DNA from: Marsupella aquatica
Taxonomy: Eukaryota > Marchantiophyta
Direction of reading: 5' to 3'
DNA length: 64,000 bases
Assembly: GCA_973895155.1 (NCBI GenBank)
Contig: OZ316892.1
Location: 2,108,001-2,172,000, forward strand
A program made the translations under genes and the position numbers. Under the pieces are notes generated by a model. It did not search any database, had not been told where the DNA came from, and worked only from the letters and a program-made list of their open reading frames with translations. Within the stretch, counting starts at the first letter, position 1. Each line of letters begins with the position of its first letter. Of this stretch, positions 48,165 through 59,453 are shown piece by piece.

Positions 48165-48570
48165 AACTTCCCAGCTACCAGCGGTCAGCTTATTCTCACA
48201 TCCGTAAACCCCTCGTGAATTTGTTTTCTTTGTATCTGTGTACCAGGTTATGAGACATTACCCCCAGGTGAAGCCACGGAACCCCTGGGCCAGCCTAGCC
48301 TGGGGATTATGAAATTTGAATGAGAAATAGAGTAACTGCAAGTGGCAGACAGTGACGGATCAGACTTTTATTGTGTCAAACTGAACTAAATGTTGTGTAA
48401 AAATTCACTCAGGCTTTACGCTCGATAACTCATCCCCACTTGGGGATAATGGATGTAACCCCCTCGGGCTCAGCGCCCTCTGGGATTACATCCCATTACC
48501 CCCTCTTGGGGATGGGTTACCCTACACTGAAACTTCCCAGGTACCAGCCGTCAGCTTATTCTCACATCCC
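48165..48570. repeat. Pair of ~39-bp direct repeats 366 bp apart
   Basis: AACTTCCCAGCTACCAGCGG (48165) and AACTTCCCAGGTACCAGCCG (48531) are each followed by TCAGCTTATTCTCACATCC. The interval includes the cloverleaf palindrome at 48431-48514. Confidence 0.8.
48431..48514. repeat. 84-bp cloverleaf palindrome
   Basis: The left half CATCCCCACTTGGGGATAAT followed by GGATGTAACCCC pairs with the right half GGGATTACATCCCATTACCC followed by CCTCTTGGGGATG over about 32 positions with few mismatches. Each half also folds on its own (ATCCCC-actt-GGGGAT on the left, CCCC-ctctt-GGGG on the right). The centre TCGGGCTCAGCGCCCTC can form a small loop. The sequence could therefore form either a long cruciform or a cloverleaf. 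No gene lies across it. Confidence 0.85.
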
Positions 48571-48576
48571 GGAGGC

Positions 48577-48598
48577 AGGGTTACACTCCAGTAACCCT
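48577..48598. repeat. Perfect 8-bp stem hairpin
   Basis: AGGGTTAC, loop ACTCCA, GTAACCCT. It lies just beyond the second direct repeat copy and extends the series of GC-rich hairpins in this segment. Confidence 0.85.
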
Positions 48599-49601
48599 CA
48601 CCCAGACACTGGTTATCCTACACATTGAGGGTAGGAAGAGTGATCCTGGGGTTGGGGTGGAGTCATGACACTGGCCCTCTATACGTAATTGAGGGCGAGA
48701 GAAAAACCAACCACAACAAAAAGAAGCACAAAGGTCGATAGAACTCCTGTGGGAGAACTCATTACTCTCGAGAGGGCTCGAGAGACACCGAACACGGGGC
48801 CAGCATACATTTCACTAGAAGGAGGACCGAAGGGATCGAAGAGCTTCATTTGTAGGTGTTGGTCGGGCAAACGATCAACCGGAAGTATGAGCGACGAGAC
48901 GACTGTAGTCGGGAGATGGCCCACGCCCACTACTCTGTTTCGTAGAGGTGATGGGGCCAAGCGATGGAGGCGATTAGATGAGTGAAGGTTTTATCTTCAA
49001 GGTTTCTAAGTGAGTCGGGGAGTAAGGTTTTGATAGTAGTAGTAGTGGTGTGGTGGTCGTGGTTCTCTGTGGCTGCGGTGTAGCAGGGACGGAATTCGAA
49101 GGGAGTGGAAGAATTGATTTAGGCTGGCGAGAGACTGACAGTTTACGACGCCTGTGGCTGGCGTCCGATCTTGTTTGTCTGGCTTGAGCGCCTTGAGAGA
49201 GGAAGAGCTATGAGGGCGCATCAAGGCTCGGTGCTCAGGATAGTGAAGAGAACGAGCCTGGAAGGTAGTGGTGGTGGTGGCGGTGGTGGCGGAGGACCGT
49301 GTTCTTGAGTTTTTTTTGTTTCGGAGGAAGTGACGAACGATTGGACGAGTGAATGTGTTAAGTCTCAAGGTTTTGGAGGAGCTCTTGCGGAGCTTGTTTC
49401 TTTGTGGGTAGAAAGAGGAGGTCTGTTTGGGATATAAGTAGGTGCCGAGAAAGATAGAGTGAGAGTGACTATTATTTTCTTGGAAGAGACAGGAGCAGAG
49501 AGGGAGAGGGAGAGCGCGGAAATTCGAGCGGAGGCAGCAGCACGCGACAAGGGGAGGGGCGAGGTTTCGTTCGTTTGGATTGGAAAGCAGATGCGGAGGA
49601 G
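48599..49601 (+). promoter_or_regulatory. HDAC promoter and 5' leader with candidate TATA box
   Basis: GATATAAGTA with a TATAAG core at 49433-49438 lies about 165 bp before the HDAC ATG, a plausible TATA box placing transcription start near 49460-49470. The leader is purine-rich (GAGAGG repeats at 49496-49520). Trinucleotide-like GTG/TAG runs lie at 49033-49065 and 49262-49292. Several open frames on the minus strand (49006-49550) have low-complexity Ser/Arg/Thr composition and are probably not genes. Confidence 0.5.
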
Positions 49602-49626
49602 ATGGACGGGTCTGGCAATTCGTTAG
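49591..49626 (+). CDS. Upstream ORF overlapping the HDAC start codon
   Basis: ATG at 49591 opens an 11-codon frame (+1 relative to the HDAC frame) that runs across the main ATG at 49602 and stops at TAG 49624-49626. If the transcript starts near the proposed TATA box, scanning ribosomes meet this ATG first, so it could reduce HDAC translation. The ORF is certain; the effect is an inference. Confidence 0.5.
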   Translation: MRRRWTGLAIR

Positions 49627-52600
49627 TATCAGGGCCGGATGGAAAGAAGAGGAGGGTGGCGTATTTTTACGATTCGGAAGTAGGCAACTACTATTATGGG
49701 CAGGGCCATCCGATGAAGCCGCACAGGATTCGAATGGCGCACTCCCTCCTGGTCCATTACGGAGTGCATCACAGAATGGAGGTCCTTCGACCGTACCCCG
49801 CCCGAGACCGCGACCTCTGCCGCTTCCATGCAGACGACTACGTCGCGTTTCTCCGTGCCGTGACCCCCGAGACGCAACATGAGCAGGCCCGGCAGCTCAA
49901 GAGATTTAATGTCGGGGAAGATTGCCCTGTCTTCGACGGCCTCTATTCCTTCTGCCAGACTTACGCCGGCGGGTCTGTCGGCGGTGCGGTGAAACTCAAC
50001 CACGGCCACTCCGACATTGCCATCAACTGGGCCGGAGGGCTCCATCACGCCAAGAAGTGCGAGGCTTCCGGATTTTGCTACGTTAACGACATCGTCCTCG
50101 CGATTCTGGAACTACTCAAGTACCACGGGGTGAGCACAGTACTAAACAAGTGTGGATCGTGCCCCCATCTAGTTCTGACTAAATTTCTCGTTCTGTCCAG
50201 CTCCAAGATGTGTGACATCGTCTCTGATTAAATTAGAAATATGCAAACTGATCTTTCGTTCTCTACTTTTGCATAGTCACATTGTCCAGAAATACTGAGT
50301 AACTGGCTGTATTCCTTCCTAGTGCCGATTGATCGAAACATTTTCTGATACTGCTGGCACTGAGTATGTCTGACTCAGTGGAGTGCTCTAGTTTTTTCGT
50401 TTCCCTCCAATTTTAATACTTCTGTTATTGAGATTTACTGAGTGAGTCGCTGCTTCTTTTCTACTATGGATTAGTCCAGTCCTTTTCTTCGGCCCCGATT
50501 TTTGTTCATTGTTGTTAAATAATCCAGCGGGTGAGTGGCTAATTTCCTTTCCGTCCTTCCGATCGTGGCAGTCATTTCCACTTGCAGCTTTACTTTCATC
50601 TTCTCACCGATTTCACCACAGGTCTATTGACGTCTTTTTCCGTTTTCCCGAATGGAAAACCGCGCAAGCAGACTTCTTCTCTGTTTGATTTTGAGTCGGC
50701 AGGGCTTTGAAAAGTTCTGGACCGTGCCAATCACAGTTTGGCTGGATTTGTTCCAGTCATCGTCTATGGCTGTCTTCCCCGGATCTTGCAGACCTGTATC
50801 TGATGGATTTCGTGCTCTCTGGTACCCAAGTCGATCTATGACTTTTCAATGTGTACTTGTCGATCGTTGGCTGGAGAAACGCCAGACCTCCCCCGCTCCG
50901 TTACATCTTAGCTTCGGATGTGCTGTTGGAGAGAGCTCAAAGATAGGCTCGTTGTCTAGCTGGGTCGAAAAGCTTACTATCCAGCCGTAGGGGTTCTTTG
51001 AGAGAATGCTTCTTGCTTTACAAGAGTGACGCTTAGCTCTGTTATTGTTCTTGTGATGCTTCAATGCAGAGGGTGCTATACATCGACATTGACATCCACC
51101 ATGGAGATGGTGTCGAGGAGGCCTTCTATACGACCGATCGTGTCATGACGGTATCTTTCCACAAATTCGGCGATTATTTTCCAGGAACGGGTGACCTGAG
51201 AGACATTGGTTACGGGAAAGGAAAGTACTACTCGTTGAACGTGCCGCTGAATGATGGTATAGACGATGAAAGTTACCAGTCTTTGTTCAAGCCAATCATC
51301 TCGAAGGTGATGGAGGTGTTTCAGCCCGGGGCGGTCGTCTTGCAGTGTGGAGCTGATTCTCTCTCTGGGGATCGCCTGGGTTGTTTTAATCTTTCCGTGA
51401 AAGGGCATGCGGAGTGTGTGAGATTTATGCGGTCTTTCAACGTTCCACTTCTTTTGGTTGGTGGTGGTGGATATACGATTCGCAATGTGGCGCGATGCTG
51501 GTGCTACGAGGTACATTGTGTTACCGAAAAAACGGTCTTCCCGAATCTTAGGGCTTCGACATCCTTTCTCTTACTCTAGCAAAGCATAAGTCCATCTCCG
51601 TGTTTTCTTTGATCGGTCGCTGAGGAAACAGTGTAAACTCCCTTTCTATGTTTGTTAATGTTGCCAGAGTTTGTGGCTGGCTCTTCATTACAGCTCGTTA
51701 ATTCGTAAACTATTTCGAGCCGCTGTTCAGGGTAGAGAGTAGCTTTGCGTGCGTTTTCATTGATATGTGAAGGTGACATGACTGTTCTGCCAGCGCTCTT
51801 ATTGTTTTGACATGAGGAAGTTGGATGTGCTGAACTTCATTTTTGGTATTTCTGCTCGTACTGGGATTGTAGACTGGAGTGGCTGTGGGCGTGGAGCTTG
51901 AAGACAAGATGCCATATAATGATTACTTTGAGTATTTTGGGCCAGACTACACCCTTCACGTGGCACCTAGCAATATGGAAAACCAGAATTCGAAGTCTTA
52001 TGTTGATTCCATCAGGTGAATCCGGGACTGGATTTAATTGCTCAAACTGCTTTCATGAATTGAGGTGGAATTCATAGCGTCGGGTGAGCATGCAAGCCGT
52101 CGACAGATGTATTAAGAAGGACCTGAGATCTACAGTGCTTTCGGTTCTCAGTGAATGGGATGATTCCTTATCCATTAGCAACGATGATTTCAGGAAGGGA
52201 TTAGTTCAATTCTGAAGTGTGAATAAGTTGAGGGTAATTTTGTTTGATCATCATCGCGAGAATGTCGGATAGACTTCTCCCTCTCTTAAGATACTAGTTC
52301 ATGAATGCGCTGACCTGGCTAGTAGAAGAAGGATTGAAGTGTGTGCGAAGAGTTCTTGAAACTCTGAAAAGACCAAGGCGCTCAGACAGTATCAATACTT
52401 CCGTGACCACACTCCAATACACAGAAGAATCAGGAAACTTTGTAGGTTTCTGATAGTTTTATTTGATGCAGGGAGAGGCTCCTTGATAATCTATCGAAGC
52501 TAAATCATGTCCCGAGCGTTCAATTTGCAGAGAGACCACCTGATACAGACCTTGGTGAAGAGGTACTCAAGGCAAACCTTGTCAGTTCGAGTAGAAAATG

Positions 52601-54335
52601 AATGCATTTGCTAGACATCCATTTTGTTGGGTGTTGTCCAGCAAGTAGTTTATGTATTGCTCGATCAATTCCAGACGAACTGTTATCTCTTGGAATAATT
52701 TACAAGTGTGTGGGCTTTCACTCGTCTGATATGTTGAGCCTTGCATATGTAGGAGGAAGAAGATGTGGATGTCCGAAGCAAGCCCAGGGTATGGGAAGGG
52801 GAAATGTCGGACTCTGATTCTGAGGATGATAATCTCAGAGAACCTAAACGAAGAAATCGGGAAACCAGTGAACCTGCTTTTCCAAGGTAGATTTCCATTG
52901 GATGCATGTTACTGCATGAGGTCGCTTTGGATTGTATGTAGGACTTCGGCATTGCTCATGTATGTCCTTGTCCTTGTTACTTCCTGTCCAGCATTGAAAC
53001 CAACTTAACAGGATAGGTTGAAACTTGTGAGGGTAGATATGTGAGACTTTGTCGTCCTACGTATGAGGTGATTACAATATTGATCCGTTTCAAACTTAAC
53101 AGTAGAGGTTGGAAGTGGCGAGGCTTGAGTGCATGCTCTCGTGCTCGTATCTTACTTTGTTTGTTGCTATTTTGTTTGGCACTGGACCCAAGACTTCTGT
53201 TCTTCTTGACATTCGTTGACGAGGTGTTTTGCAAACTGTCTGCTGTACAGGAGGGCTGCACTACTCAGTCCAGATCACAATAAACAAGCAAAGCTCGAGG
53301 AAGAACTTGCCGATCCACCATCAGGGGTGAGAACTACTATCTCTATAAAGAGGTGTCTGCAGAGCTGGTTTATTGGTATAATGGATGGTTCATCAAATAT
53401 TTCTTTTTCTGTTTCTCACTTGTTATGATGTCCTGTTCAGGATGAAGACAGTGACGGTGAAGATGATGTGGCGAGGCCAACAGAGCCACCCAAAGAAGTC
53501 AAAGATGAGGTACGATATTTCGAATACTATCCTTTGCTTGTTTGATCTTGTAGGATTTGTTGAGCTTGTGCGGGTTGTGTAATTTACTGACATTAATCGT
53601 CTTGGAGTGTAGCCTGTTGAAATGGAGGTAGAGAAGTCAGCGGCTTCGATTGAAAAATCATCTGATGCGGAAATGAGAGATGCGACAACAGCCGCTCCAC
53701 TTTCAACCTCTTCTGACCCATCTCCTCCATTGAGGGATGCTGCTCCACCTGCTACCTCGGCGATGTCGTCAGGATCAGTAGCATCATCTGCCCTTGGTAT
53801 AATTCCAAAACCTTCCGGAACTTCACTGACTCGAATTCAGTCAGACAGCAATCGTAGACCAGTAGAAACAACTGCAGGCTCTTCAGTAGCCAATGCTGGA
53901 GTTTCTACCTCTACTGGAGCTGGATCCAGCCAACGAGTTTCGCTAATGTCTGGTGTTTCGGCATCAGGAAATTGGCCGTCTGTTCCGAATTCCCGGACCA
54001 CACCACCCCATTATGGGAGTGGAGGAAGCGGAGGGCACTCATCTGTGTCTAGATCAGTGTCTGGCTCAACAGTCTTGGGACCCGTACCTGCTCCAATCCA
54101 AGGATTATTGCTAAGACCACCTACAGGTCCACTCCTTTCAGGAGTTCGACCTGGTGCTGCTGGAAACCCAGGGATGGTAGCTTCTTCTCGCATTGGGGCA
54201 GGGTCTTCAGGATCTGGTAGGTTCTCTGCAGCTTCTGGTCCTCCAGCCAACCCAGGAGACGCAGGGTCTTCTGGTGCAGATAACTCTCAGAGTCAGTCTA
54301 ACACATCACAAGGCACTGGACCACGGACGCCATAA
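49602..54335 (+). CDS. HDA19: Class I histone deacetylase, RPD3/HDA19 type, complete, 8 exons, long C-terminal tail
   Basis: Zn-dependent lysine deacetylase acting on histone tails, normally within Sin3-, NuRD- or TOPLESS-type corepressor complexes in the nucleus. Exons: 49602-50129, 51070-51510, 51873-52015, 52472-52562, 52753-52886, 53251-53326, 53441-53509, 53613-54335; all junctions GT..AG with matching phases, 734 residues. Catalytic features are intact: H148-H149 (GGLHHAKK), zinc ligands D184 and H186 (DIDIHHGDG), D272 (GADSLSGD) and Y311 (GGGGYTIRN). The core ends near residue 400. Residues 401-495 are acidic ([17 protein letters not shown]). The last exon adds 240 residues of Ser/Gly/Pro/Thr-rich sequence, making the protein about 230 longer than Arabidopsis HDA19 (501). 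The core looks HDA19-like, but the tail motif SKPRVWEG also recalls HDA6, so the orthologue group is tentative. Confidence 0.93.
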
Positions 54336-55604
54336 TTGTGTTTGGACACCCTAAACTTTTATATCTTGCTGGTACACTTTGGAGGTTAGACAGATTGCAG
54401 ATTTACTTGCAACATGAGTGAGAATTTTCCTGACTGAGCTCTGCATGAACTAATCAATGTTCTTTAGGGTGGCTTGGATTGGCTAGCCGTCTTAATTGAC
54501 CCGTCCGAGGAGTAACTTTTTGTTTAGAGAATATCCCTGTTGGACATGTCATAATTGGCAACGATTCTTTGGAACCAGTGTAAAGTTAGAGGGCCCACAT
54601 TAAAGCAAAACAATATGTTCAGAATTTTCTGCAATTAGACTGCGTTCAGGAAATTCTCCTGTGTCTAGTATGATGATTGCAGAATGAGACGTGATGTTAT
54701 GAAGTCTTATTGCGTTTACAGTGTGCTGGGTGGTATCTGGACAACTGTCATGCTCCGTTGATGGGAAGTCCTTGACAATTGTTTTTGAAACTATTGGAGA
54801 CAATGCCAGTTAAAGCTGGCAATAATTGAGCCTTTGCCCTGAGGCAGATGGGTATAGGATCTTCAATGCCAAAGCCAAACAGCAGGTTGCCACCAAGACA
54901 GTCAGGTACAATACATTGCTCTCTCAGAAAGTGTCCTCCCAGGAAAGTGAGAAACAAATGCGCATGATGTGCTGCAGTGTGTCACCCGGGAACTTTCAGT
55001 TGCCCAGTAAATGAAGTCTATGGGAATGCAATTCCACATTTGGAGCATTTGAACTTGGTCCACAAAAGAGATCATTTGAGGCAGGGGAGTGTGACCTTTC
55101 CCTAGGGAATCTCCATTCAAAACTTTTGGCCCCTGACTCCCATGAATCCACTGATTCAAGCTACAGGGAACAACTGTGATTGATTTGTACTACGATGCTG
55201 AGCCTGAAGCGAATGGTGTTGAAATTGGCTTACAAGCATATGACGGACATATATCACCTTTCCCCAACAAAGTAACATTTCATCGCGCTTGAAAAGAGAG
55301 CTAAAAACAAGTGTTGTACCTAAAAACCCAGGATTAATCAGTACCCTTATTCAGCTCGAAATGAAGGCTGTCAGTCTATTGGTGAGAAATCTGAGGACGG
55401 TCCAAAGCTGGTGATTCTAACCAGGAAGCATTATTTTGAACGTAAATTGGGTTGCAAGAGTAGCCCATGACATCTAACGCAACTCTATATGTACAACCTT
55501 TGCCTGTTTGCTCCACCCTCTTTTATTATCTGTGTATCTTTCCATCCATAGTTGCCACGAGATCCATGATCTACCGCCAACAAGCTAGAGTCGTAATAGG
55601 GCTG
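54336..55604. other. Region between HDAC and the protease pseudogene
   Basis: Includes the HDAC 3' untranslated region. Remaining open frames (up to 115 codons) match nothing I know; no other feature seen. Confidence 0.4.
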
Positions 55605-55950
55605 TCAGATCGTCGTGATATATCTAGTAGTCGAAGGTACACGAGGCACGTAAGAACCCAACGCGGCCCGGCCCTTCTCCAGGTCACACTCAACGAGGAA
55701 ATTCTGCTGTGCGATATTGCCGATGACGTTCATGTTACCAGTAACATTTTGAACGCCGATCGAGTAGAGGTTGTTCTGTGTGGAGGCAGGTTGGATCAAG
55801 TTGTCCTTGGGTAGGAACACTTCGATTTCTTCCTGCCGTTCACCCTACAATATATAGCATGCTCATCCTGGAACATGCTTTACTTTTTGTCTTCTAGTGA
55901 TATTAAGTGGACAAAATTAAAGAGTAAGACTAGAATACATATTAAATGTG

Positions 55951-56150
55951 AATGAAATTAAATAATATAAATAAAGTACATGCAATAAAAGCACATAGTG
56001 ACCAATGGAAAGTATAATTTTATTACACAAAATTGCTACGAGTTATGCACAATGAAATCAAATAATATAAATAAAGTACATGCAATAAAAGCACATAGTG
56101 ACCAATGGAAAGTACAATTTTATTACACAAAGATCCTATGAGTTGTGCAC
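55951..56150. repeat. 100-bp tandem duplication in the protease pseudogene intron
   Basis: Copies begin at 55951 and 56051 (AATGAAATTA / AATGAAATCA) and stay nearly identical through ATAAAGTACATGCAATAAAA and GACCAATGGAAAGTA. Confidence 0.93.
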
Positions 56151-56309
56151 GTATTTCAGTGTGTCTTATTAATGACTCTTATTCAATAAAAACCATAAAC
56201 TTAGGAAAGAAAGCCACAAGGGGACCTTAAGACAGGATGTGCTGACATTTCTTAGAATCATTCTTCTCACTCATGAGTATACTTAAAAGCGGTAGAAAAT
56301 GAAACCCTT

Positions 56310-56445
56310 CGTTTCTCTCTAGGACTTAACAAATTATACAAATTAAGGGGGCGTTTCTCTCTTTCTCTCTAGGACTTAACAAATTATACAAATTAAGGGG
56401 GCGTTTCTCTCTAGGACTTAACAAATTATACAAATTAAGGGGGCT
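56310..56445. repeat. Three tandem copies of a 43-50-bp unit
   Basis: Unit CGTTTCTCTCTAGGACTTAA followed by CAAATTATACAAATTAAGGG, three times; the middle copy has an extra TTTCTCTC. Copies are otherwise identical, so expansion is recent. Confidence 0.93.
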
Positions 56446-56559
56446 GCCAGAATAAATTCAAAACACTATAGAATAGCAAAAATTTAAAGGGGTCCAAAAA
56501 TAAATTAAAAGTCTATGTGATACAAAGGATACCCCTTGTTAAGGTACATTCAAATAAAA

Positions 56560-56756
56560 ATTCATGATACACAAATATGAATAAGACAAAACATGAGAGT
56601 TGGATTCACCATATAGCAGCTTCAAAAATATAAAATTCATGATACACAAATATGAATAAGACAAAACATGAGAGTTGGATTCACCATATAGCACAAATAT
56701 GAATAAGACAAAACATGAGAGTTGGATTCACCATATAGCAGCTTCAAAAATATAGC
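56560..56756. repeat. Tandem array with units of about 75 and 57 bp
   Basis: ACAAATATGAATAAGACAAA then ACATGAGAGTTGGATTCACC and ATATAGCA occurs three times (from about 56571, 56646 and 56693). The first and last copies are followed by GCTTCAAAAATATA; the middle one lacks it. Nearly identical copies. Confidence 0.92.
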
Positions 56757-57957
56757 ACCACAACATCAGTCCAAACTATTGTAAAAGTATTGGTAAATAA
56801 TATATGTCCGAAGCATTTATACAACCGTGATCAGTTATGCATATGTAAACATAGTCTCCACACGCATTCTCTCACACAGGGACGCTGTGGTTAATTAAAG
56901 AATATGCGATAATTGAGCTTCAGCGCATTCATGAGTTGGAACAGTTGACATTCTGAGGGAAAAATTGGTCCGAGAAATACTCACGGGCGCATGCTTAGAC
57001 TGCTACTTCTGGAAGATGAAGCTGACGGTGGGGAACAGATATCCTTCAAAGACATCACTGGTGATATTCATAATCCCATCGTTCACGAATGTTTTTGGTG
57101 CCAGTTAGTTGTAATAGGCCTCCATAATCTGGGACAAGTAAGGCTCCCGAAGCAAAATAATACTCGTACCAGAATCAATTATGGTCATAGTTTGATTGAG
57201 TTGTACCGACTCCAAGGTGAGCTTCTGACAAATCGATTGGAATGCGATTTCCTGCCACTGTGATTGCTGTCATGTTGAGGGCGTAGTATGAAAAAGGAGG
57301 GCTGGGGAGAATAGGAGTCCACAGGGTTTTGGACTTGTATAGGTGTTTGGTGGAGGAAAAGAGGGAGTCGGTTTCAGATTCGTCGATCTCGCCAAACGAG
57401 GGGAAACGCTAATTAACGGCAGGTTCAGAAAATTCTCCGACCAATTCCGGTAAGCACAACCTTAATGGTGAGTTGCTGACTGCAGGATGAATCACTTAGT
57501 CGAGAATGTGCAGCAGAGTCTAAAGATATGAAATTCAGAGACCAGGGAATATTTGACAACCTCGAGAGATTATTAACAAAAATTAATTTCAGCCGAAGGT
57601 AGTCCCTTCCTGTCTACTTCCATTAGAAAAGCCTGGAGTCCACACACCATTGATGATGTATAACACAATCAGGTTCTACTCTGTAGAAGAAGTAATCAAC
57701 CCAAATATTGACTTTTAAGTACATTATCATGTACACATAGTGTTAATTGGTTGGGTATATTTAACTAGGACTGAAGTCTAGCTTGAAATCCCGCTTGATT
57801 TATATGTACTTGCTTCATTCAAGACTCTTCCAGTCAAATTTCGGGTCGACCATGTTAAACATTGCTCTTGATGTCAGTGGCTGGTTCCGTTCGCTGTGGG
57901 CCCTGAAAGCTAATCTGATAATTGTTCAGTTCATCTATGGATGGATGGGATATGCAG

Positions 57958-58545
57958 GTACTGCTTCCCGGAGCAAGAAGCGGAATATAGTACCACAAGT
58001 TTCCTCTCGTTTGGCGAGATTGACGAATATGAAACCGACTCCCTCTTTCCGTCTACCAACATCTACACAAGCTAGTCCAAAACCCTGTGGACTCCTATTC
58101 CCCCCAAGCTTCCGGATTGAGTCTACGCCCTGATCATGACTGCCACCAAGTGCAGTGGCAGAAAATTCCAATCGATCATCTGGAGCTCACTTTGGAGTCA
58201 GTACAGCTCAATCAAATTATGACCGTAATTGATCTGGCACGACAACGATTTGCTTCGAATCGGGAGCCTTACTTTTCCCAGCTTTGCCCAGTTTCTGGAA
58301 GCCTATTACGACAAAATCAGCACATTGACACCAAAAACATGTGTGAACGCTGTGATTATATCACCAGGGATGTCTTTGGCGGATATCTGTTCCCCACCGT
58401 CAGCTTTATCTTCGAAAAGTGGCAGTCTGAGCATGCTCACGGGAGTATTTCTCTGACCAATTGTTCTCAGAATGGCAACCGATCCAGCTCATTGCTCATG
58501 AATGCGCTGAAGCTCGATAATCTCAGATTCTTTAATCAGCCACCC
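57958..58545 (+). pseudogene. Second A1 aspartic protease fragment, inverted relative to the first
   Basis: Starting after an AG at 57956-57957, the frame reads YCFPEQEAEYSTTSFLSFGE, then YETDSLFPS, and meets a TAG near 58051. Later blocks (LWTPIPP, REPYF-like, LFPTVSFIFEKW) lie in different frames. The DSG catalytic motif is lost (the bases now read GATCTGGCACG). About 540 bp (58000-58545) match the minus-strand copy 57420-56889, so the two form a head-to-head inverted repeat around a 580-bp spacer. No last exon is seen downstream of this copy. Confidence 0.85.
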
Positions 58546-59275
58546 CGGATTTTTTTAATTTTAATTCTTACTCGGTCTCATCCCTGTGGCCGCCGTTCCC
58601 TCTTCACTCACACCGTCTCCCTCGCCATCTTCTCCCTGCGCTAACTTGATAATATCAATGGTAGAAGAAATTCAGAATAATTTCACAAGGTCACTGTTCC
58701 ACTAGTGAGTGTGACAAACATTCAGCAGCAACGAATGGTGCCATGGCTCCAATTGCAATGTCTCTCTCTAAGTTTTCCTCTGACGACACTTTCATCAACC
58801 TCAACATCAACAACACTTAGTTGCAATTTAGCTAGGAGTCACTACAACATATTTTATCCTTTCCTGAATTTATTTGGCCTTTTTTATCTCGTGTAGCACG
58901 TGACTCTAAAGTGGCTGCTCAACATCTTCCGAGCTTTGAGTATCTTGAAGGAAATCCTGTTACCCGTTGAATCTTGAAATTACATACATCAACTAACATC
59001 TTAATATCCGTGCACTTAGTCCAAATCGTTTCAGCTAATCTCCTATCCATGTCGTCGATCGATCCAAACGTGAGTCATAATTCTGTGTCGTACATACGTG
59101 GACCTACGTATTGGCATTGTTATCCGCACTGCACCCATGACTCCCTGCCTCAGTCTAGTCAAACGTTCCTAGAAGAATATCAAGAACTAACGGAGATCGT
59201 TACTTGGTGAAAACGGGGGTGAAACGAGGAAGAGAAGACAGCTTGTAGTCAATTATCTTCTGAGCACACAATAAT
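58546..59275. other. Gene-free stretch
   Basis: No gene recognised; small open frames only. Confidence 0.4.
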
Positions 59276-59304
59276 TCATCTCATCTCATCTCATCTCATC
59301 TCAT
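59276..59304 (+). repeat. (TCATC)5 pentanucleotide microsatellite
   Basis: Five TCATC units plus TCAT. Confidence 0.95.
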
Positions 59305-59453
59305 GAATGCTTACCGACACAAACAGCCCGGAGATATAACTCCAACAAAATACATGTCGTTACTGGATTGTCTGATGACGAAATCTACCAAGTAAAGAGC
59401 AGCGCTCCAAGTTCAAATTTGATTCAGTGAGAGTTAAGAGCGCGGTCCCAAAG

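Larger units (their letters stand above)
55605..57480 (-). pseudogene. Pepsin-like (A1) aspartic protease, decayed copy
   Basis: Plant A1 proteases are vacuolar, secreted or nucellin-like endopeptidases with two catalytic Asp motifs. The penultimate exon (about 57480 down to 56985) carries SFGEIDE, LWTPILPSPPFSYYALNM, AITVAGNRIPID, the second catalytic motif IIDSGTS and LFPTVSFIF. It contains a TAG near 57410, a frame change near 57188 just before IIDSGTS, a TAA near 57106 and a TAG near 57004. A donor GTGAGTATT at 56984 and an acceptor at 55845 join it in phase to the last exon 55605-55844, which keeps VIGNIAQQNFLVECDLEKGR and ends TGA. The N-terminal half with the first Asp motif is not visible. 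Four lesions make it a pseudogene, although the last exon is clean. Confidence 0.88.

Noticed and set aside
56310-56756. Regular repeats that might suggest a CRISPR array
   Set aside because: Copies are directly tandem without unique spacers, in a plant nuclear intron; they are minisatellites.
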